Assembly (NCBI RefSeq): GCF_001949145.1
Contig: NW_019091438.1
Location: 496,683 to 560,682, forward strand
Reading direction: 5' to 3'
DNA: 64,000 nucleotides
Origin: Acanthaster planci
Taxonomy: Eukaryota; Echinodermata; Asteroidea; Valvatida; Acanthasteridae
Below the pieces are notes generated by a model that was not told the DNA's origin, did not search any database, and saw nothing but the letters and a program-made list of their open reading frames with translations. Shown here one piece after another: positions 59,519-64,000 of the stretch. A program made the translations under genes and the position numbers. How positions within the stretch are numbered: the first letter of the stretch is position 1; each line of letters starts with the position of its first letter.

Positions 59519-61585
59519 GTGAGCTTGCTGGTGCTGTTTGGTTAGTGTAACTCTGAGTGTAAGTGTTTGGCACAATCTTGACTCTTCTTACGCAAATTTG
59601 GCCTAGGGCCTACGGCGCGATAGGCCTATTTCATCCCAAGGAATCATCCCGAGTTGATTTGCCTTGACTTGAGTAAATTTTGGAAAAAATCCATTAGTAA
59701 GAAAAACTTAAATAACTCAGGAAGGAGAAACCTAGGCCTACAATAAATTTACGCAAGATTCAAGATTGTGCAAACATGAATAGTAAATTCGAATACATAA
59801 AAGTTCAATTCACAAAATTTATTAAAACTAAGTTAGGCCAGGCATGCCAGGCTTAGGCCCGTACCATGGTAAATGGTTCATTTACCAGCCTGAGCCTGGC
59901 CTATACATGTAGTTGATTTGGGACCGAGTTGACTCGGGACCGAGTTGACTCATGGACAGAGTCGACCGTAAAGCATTCCATAGAGGCCTATCAATACCTG
60001 TAGGCTGTAGCCTCAGTGTATGCCCTGGTACTGGTATCCGTTAGTACACTGTTCTTGTAAATTATGAGGATACAAAGTCTGCTTTTACAAAGGAATGTAA
60101 CCCACCTAGAGACATGTAGCCTAAGTTTCCACTGATGCCCTCTTTCATATCATAAAGATTAGGTATGTTTGTGAAAAGAGGATAGGCTTTCGTTTTTTAG
60201 GGAAATTATGGGGTAAAATGGCTGGTAGTGTATGTGACATGTCTCGACGAAGTCATGGAAGAGCTGTGAGCATAGACAATTAGCAAGTGCAATCTGGTTC
60301 CCCGACTTGGATGAAGAGTTTTGAGGAATGTTAATGAATCTTGGTTTATTCACAATAGCACAGTCTGTTAACGAGCCTGGAAACGAAATGGCATGACCCG
60401 ACTGAGCAGTTGTCTCTTGCCAAACGCAGATAAAAAAGTTGTATTTTTTTTACTCAGAAACTGTCAAAATTTACCTAACCCAGAGTTATTAGGATTAAGC
60501 ACGAAGGAATGGTTGCTCAAGGACAAAATGTCACTTATTTTGTCATAAATTGAACCTTGTTTCCTTATACATGTAGGACCAGAGTGCTAAAGGTAGGGGA
60601 CAGCCTAGTTCTACTGAGTGGAGCGTTACTATTCCTCTTTTTCAAAAACGGCTGATCCAGTCCAATATTTGAAAAAGAGGCTCCAGTCAGTAGAGCTAGG
60701 GACAACCACATATGGACATCTCTAATTTTCCCTCACAGTTTAGTAGCAATCAGAAAGTGACAACATGTCCCACGAGTCAAATTTAGCAATGAAAATACTG
60801 GAGCAGTTACAATGTGATTAGAAAGTACTTAACGTTTTTCAGACCAGTCTCATATAGAGTTTGTGAACAGGCCGTCAAGTGGTGTCTAGATATGGAACTC
60901 TTTCCTTCCGACCAAAGTTAGGCATATAATATCATCAATCTCTGTCCTACATGTATTTTGTTTGTTTAGGAGGAGTCTTATTCTACAGTGATGCAGATGA
61001 GTAGGGTTTGTTTGAAAGGTTTATAGCTCTACAAATACTACATAATTCCATAATTGCTGATTTTTGTACCCCAACATTACGGCATTGGCAGTTAGATATT
61101 TGATCGTGTTTGCTTTTCGTATTTTGACGGCATGGCAACTAAACATGTGACCAGATGTACACTTATACACATGTAGAGCTCAGAAAACTCAGCCGATGCA
61201 ATGGCCCATGACGCGGAGAGACTCGCCAGCAGATATGGTAGATATCCCCATGACATGAACCATACATATTTGAGTTTTTTTCCAAGCAGGAACATTATGT
61301 CCCTTGGAACTAGGGACACTGACCTGACTTTGCACCACAGCCGACACTGTGGCAAGGCAAAAGGGGGTCGTGTCTCCATCTTTCTTCTAGGCTCTAGCCA
61401 CAGATCTTTACCTAGTACCTTGTTGCCATGCAAATCCGCCAAAGGGGATAACATACTTATAAACAAATATTGCCAGATATTGCTCAGTGTGCTCTAAAAC
61501 TTTTGGGGCACTTCCACTTGAATTATTTTGCTTCTTGTTGATATGGCTGATATTTTACTTTGTTCTCCTGGTTCCTTGTGATCAG
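59519..61585. other. intergenic or first intron of gene 2
   Basis: Contains a 16-bp tandem pair (GGGACCGAGTTGACTC at 59920-59951) and the inverted repeat at 60598-60703. No coding exon is recognised. It ends in an acceptor, TCCTTGTGATCAG. Confidence 0.45.
60598..60703. repeat. imperfect inverted repeat (foldback)
   Basis: GGACAGCCTAGTTCTACTGA, then GTGGAGC and CCTCTTTTTCAAA, pair with TTTGAAAAAGAGG, then CTCCAGTCAGTAGAGCTAGG and GAC. The left arm has about 9 extra bases. The loop is about 20 bp. It may be a tiny MITE. Confidence 0.6.
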
Positions 61586-61612
61586 GGCTCTGGCTTCCAA
61601 ACATTCAACATC

Positions 61613-64000
61613 ATGGCAGCTACCAAGAAACGGAAGAGGATTCTTCTACCGGAGAGTTCCTCAGAATCAGAACAAGAGGACTGGGATTGGAAAACTTCCG
61701 GGAAAGGTGCACTCACTCACAGACTGAGGAGTGTTGCCAATGTCAGGCTAGACGTGAAGAGAATGAGGCAGGAGGAGGTAGATAGTGACAAAGAGGGTGG
61801 GGCAGTGAACAAACTCAGCAGTGATACATCTCTGAGCGACGAGGAGGAAGACGGTGACGAATCTGAAGACCACGAGAATATTTCTCCTGTTTATGTGGTT
61901 GAAGCCTCTCCCAGAGATGATGAGGAGAATGAAGATGTTGACAGTGATTTGGATGGCGATTTGAAGGAACTGTCTAGATGCCAGGAGCAGAAAGATACGT
62001 CGGCCCCTGGTAGTAAAGCATCTTCAAGTGATGATGAAGACTGTGATGTTGCTTCCTCACCTGGTGATCAGAAACCATCAGCAAGCAACAGTGATGGTCA
62101 TATCGATGACAGTTACGATGATCTTGATGACGATGCTGATAATGATTGTGCAAATGTAGGCAAGGTCTCAGTGCGTGTTGGTGCACAAAAACTTCGGGGA
62201 AATTTGTTATCCTCCAGCAACGACGAAGAGGATTCGGGATCAGAAGAGCTAAAGATGGTATCACTACATCCTCCTTGTACTGGCAGAGCACGTCCCAAAG
62301 CTGCAGCGAAAGAGATTTCAAATACCCTGAAGGATGTGAAAAGAAAAGTGCCGGCAGCAGACTTTGAAAGTCCCAGGACGTTGGCATTGAAAAGTCAGAT
62401 GCGGAAGTCCAAACCTGTCGTGGAGATTGAAGTCATGGATAAGAGACTTCTCCAAGGGCTGTCACCACATCTTGTCTCATTGCCGAGGAGCAGGATCAAG
62501 GTTGGAAATCGTAGAGATAATGTAGATACCGACAGAAAAGAGACGTCTGCTGTCAAGCGTAAACGTGGTCAGGTAGAGGTTAAAGAAGACAGTTCTGAGG
62601 AGGACAACAAGAGCAGTGAGTTTGAGGAGTCTTCTGAGGAGGAATTTTCCAACGGGGATGAAAGCTCAATTAATTCACGGAGGGCATTTATACAGAATCA
62701 GGAAAACTGCACTCGAAGCCCAAGAAAGTCTTCCCAGAGGGTGTCCTCACAGGGGATAGTAAAAGGTCTCGAGCATTCCAGCAGTGATGAAAATGAAGAA
62801 TCTGGCACCCAGTCCTCATCTGACTCCGACGAGCCTCTAGGGAAGGCCCAAGCAAAATTCTCTTCCAGTCAAAGAAATTCCAAGGTCCATTTATCTGATT
62901 CTGACAGTGAGAGCGAAAATGAGCTTGTTGCAAGAAGTAATTCCTCCAGGGTCGGTGTGAAGCGAAGATTGTCAAAAGGAAAACTGGGAGAGAACTCGGA
63001 TACTGAAGATGATTTTGAAACTGGAAGTGAGATAATCACACTTGCCAGTAAAAAGAAAGCAAAGAAAAAGTCTCATTCTGTTGAGAGGAAAGAAAATCTT
63101 TTTGGCAGCTCCAAAAGAGGATATGTCAGTGATTCAGACAGTGACTTCACTGCATGTTCCAACAAGCCCAGTCGCATCTCAAAAACAAATTCCCATAGCT
63201 CCAAAGTGAAACTCACTGTAATTTCCGGAGAGAAATGCCCAAGGAAACATTCGGCATCCAAGGCAAGTCCCCGTTGCCAATCCAAAGTTCGGGAGACAAA
63301 ATCTCTGAAGAATTCTGCTCACAACGCAAAGTCAAGATATCGTGCATCCGAATCTGAAAGTGATAGTGGTGATGACCAAGGCCTTGCATCGAAATTTCAG
63401 AAAGAGAGTTTGAGACCCTGCAGCCCATCTGCTAGTGATGCGAGTGTTTCCTCTGACAGTGATTCTGATGATGAGCCCCTATCTTTGAAGAAAAATTTCT
63501 TCAAGCAAGATCCATCCGCAAGACGGGGGAAAACCGAGATGCTAGTGGAGAGCTCATCAGAAGAAGAGTATAATGGTGCCGTAGAAACAGACTTGAAACC
63601 ACAGGATGGAAGTTGGAAGAAGCGGGGGGATTTTTCCAAACAAATTGAAGATTCTAGTAGCAGTGAGGGAAGTGACCGAAAGGTAAAGAAATCAGATTCT
63701 TCAAAAGGAAAAAGGAGGATAAGGTGGGGTAAGTCCAGAAAGCTGTCCACAAAGAAGCATCTCCAAGAAGAAGAAACAAGAAAGGAAAGGACAGATGATC
63801 AAGAAAACAACAGCAGTTCAGATTCCAGCTCTGTCAGCAGCAGTCTGACCATCAGCAGTCTCTCATCAGTTGATGAAGAGGAGGACACGCAGAAAACAAA
63901 GTTGAACCAGAAGACAAAGAATGAGAGATCCTCAGGGGAGAGAGGAGATGCCCAGAGTAGAAGAGGTACCTCAGGGAGCAATGGAACTGTAAGAAAGGTT
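61613..64000 (+). CDS. gene 2: Ser/Asp/Glu/Lys-rich probable nuclear protein, N-terminal part (796 codons, runs off the window)
   Basis: The ATG at 61613 has A at -3 and G at +4, and lies 27 bases after acceptor GATCAG. The frame also stays open between acceptor and ATG, so a further upstream start is not excluded. I read all codons to 64000 without a stop. The protein opens MAATKKRKRILLPESSSESE. It is dominated by Ser, Asp, Glu and Lys, with clusters such as SDSDSD, SSSDSDE and ESSSEEE that fit CK2 sites. Basic NLS-like runs occur at residues 5-9, 315-318 and 480-486 (KKKAKKK). There is no folded domain, membrane segment or coiled coil in this part. Such tails occur on many chromatin remodellers, helicases and rRNA factors, so the product cannot be named. 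The rest lies beyond the window. Confidence 0.8.
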   Translation, partial: MAATKKRKRILLPESSSESEQEDWDWKTSGKGALTHRLRSVANVRLDVKRMRQEEVDSDKEGGAVNKLSSDTSLSDEEEDGDESEDHENISPVYVVEASPRDDEENEDVDSDLDGDLKELSRCQEQKDTSAPGSKASSSDDEDCDVASSPGDQKPSASNSDGHIDDSYDDLDDDADNDCANVGKVSVRVGAQKLRGNLLSSSNDEEDSGSEELKMVSLHPPCTGRARPKAAAKEISNTLKDVKRKVPAADFESPRTLALKSQMRKSKPVVEIEVMDKRLLQGLSPHLVSLPRSRIKVGNRRDNVDTDRKETSAVKRKRGQVEVKEDSSEEDNKSSEFEESSEEEFSNGDESSINSRRAFIQNQENCTRSPRKSSQRVSSQGIVKGLEHSSSDENEESGTQSSSDSDEPLGKAQAKFSSSQRNSKVHLSDSDSESENELVARSNSSRVGVKRRLSKGKLGENSDTEDDFETGSEIITLASKKKAKKKSHSVERKENLFGSSKRGYVSDSDSDFTACSNKPSRISKTNSHSSKVKLTVISGEKCPRKHSASKASPRCQSKVRETKSLKNSAHNAKSRYRASESESDSGDDQGLASKFQKESLRPCSPSASDASVSSDSDSDDEPLSLKKNFFKQDPSARRGKTEMLVESSSEEEYNGAVETDLKPQDGSWKKRGDFSKQIEDSSSSEGSDRKVKKSDSSKGKRRIRWGKSRKLSTKKHLQEEETRKERTDDQENNSSSDSSSVSSSLTISSLSSVDEEEDTQKTKLNQKTKNERSSGERGDAQSRRGTSGSNGTVRKV

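Noticed and set aside
1-64000. CRISPR array, bacterial operon or viral genome
   Set aside because: No regularly spaced repeats, no Shine-Dalgarno-led gene clusters, and exon-intron structure is clear.

Overview
The window is nuclear DNA of a metazoan. Coding exons are bounded by GT-AG introns, intergenic DNA is long and AT-rich, and there are LINE and tRNA-derived SINE remnants, small inverted-repeat transposons and long UTR-like tracts. The SINE types and the frequent palindrome TACATGTA point to a marine invertebrate, most likely a non-vertebrate deuterostome (echinoderm, hemichordate or amphioxus). That placement is inference from sequence texture. No bacterial, organellar or viral gene is seen.

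Region 1-27.4 kb holds no gene I can defend. It carries a decayed LINE reverse-transcriptase fragment (2.0-3.2 kb, minus strand), three tRNA-SINE remnants (9.2, 21.7 and 25.2 kb), a TTAA-flanked MITE (7.0-7.6 kb), several foldback elements (13.2, 16.2 and 20.6 kb) and one isolated exon-like segment (22.95 kb). It may be intergenic or a long 5' intron of gene 1.

Region 27.4-57.7 kb is gene 1, on the plus strand. I could join 22 exons, including one giant 5.6-kb exon, with matching splice phases throughout. The resulting frame encodes 2,851 residues from the ATG at 27474 to the TGA at 54940. The N-terminal two thirds is Ser- and acid-rich and looks disordered. It contains a short segment (residues about 270-310, with LGFG and IPNRFL) that resembles the IP3-receptor-binding region of the KRAP/ITPRID/TESPA1 family. 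The C-terminal third, spread over about 20 small exons, is a long coiled coil. The introns carry three more copies of the TTAA MITE, a second TTAA element, a LINE 3' end, a foldback element, a 70-bp tandem repeat, and two decayed local duplications of exon sequence. A 3' UTR of about 2.8 kb is likely.

Region 57.7-61.6 kb is intergenic plus a probable upstream part of gene 2. Gene 2 (plus strand) starts at an ATG in good context at 61613, just after a splice acceptor, and stays open for 796 codons to the window edge. It encodes a Ser/Asp/Glu/Lys-rich, probably nuclear protein with many CK2-type acidic serine clusters and basic NLS-like runs. Its catalytic or structural domain, if any, lies beyond the window. 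The two genes lie head-to-tail and nothing suggests that they work together.
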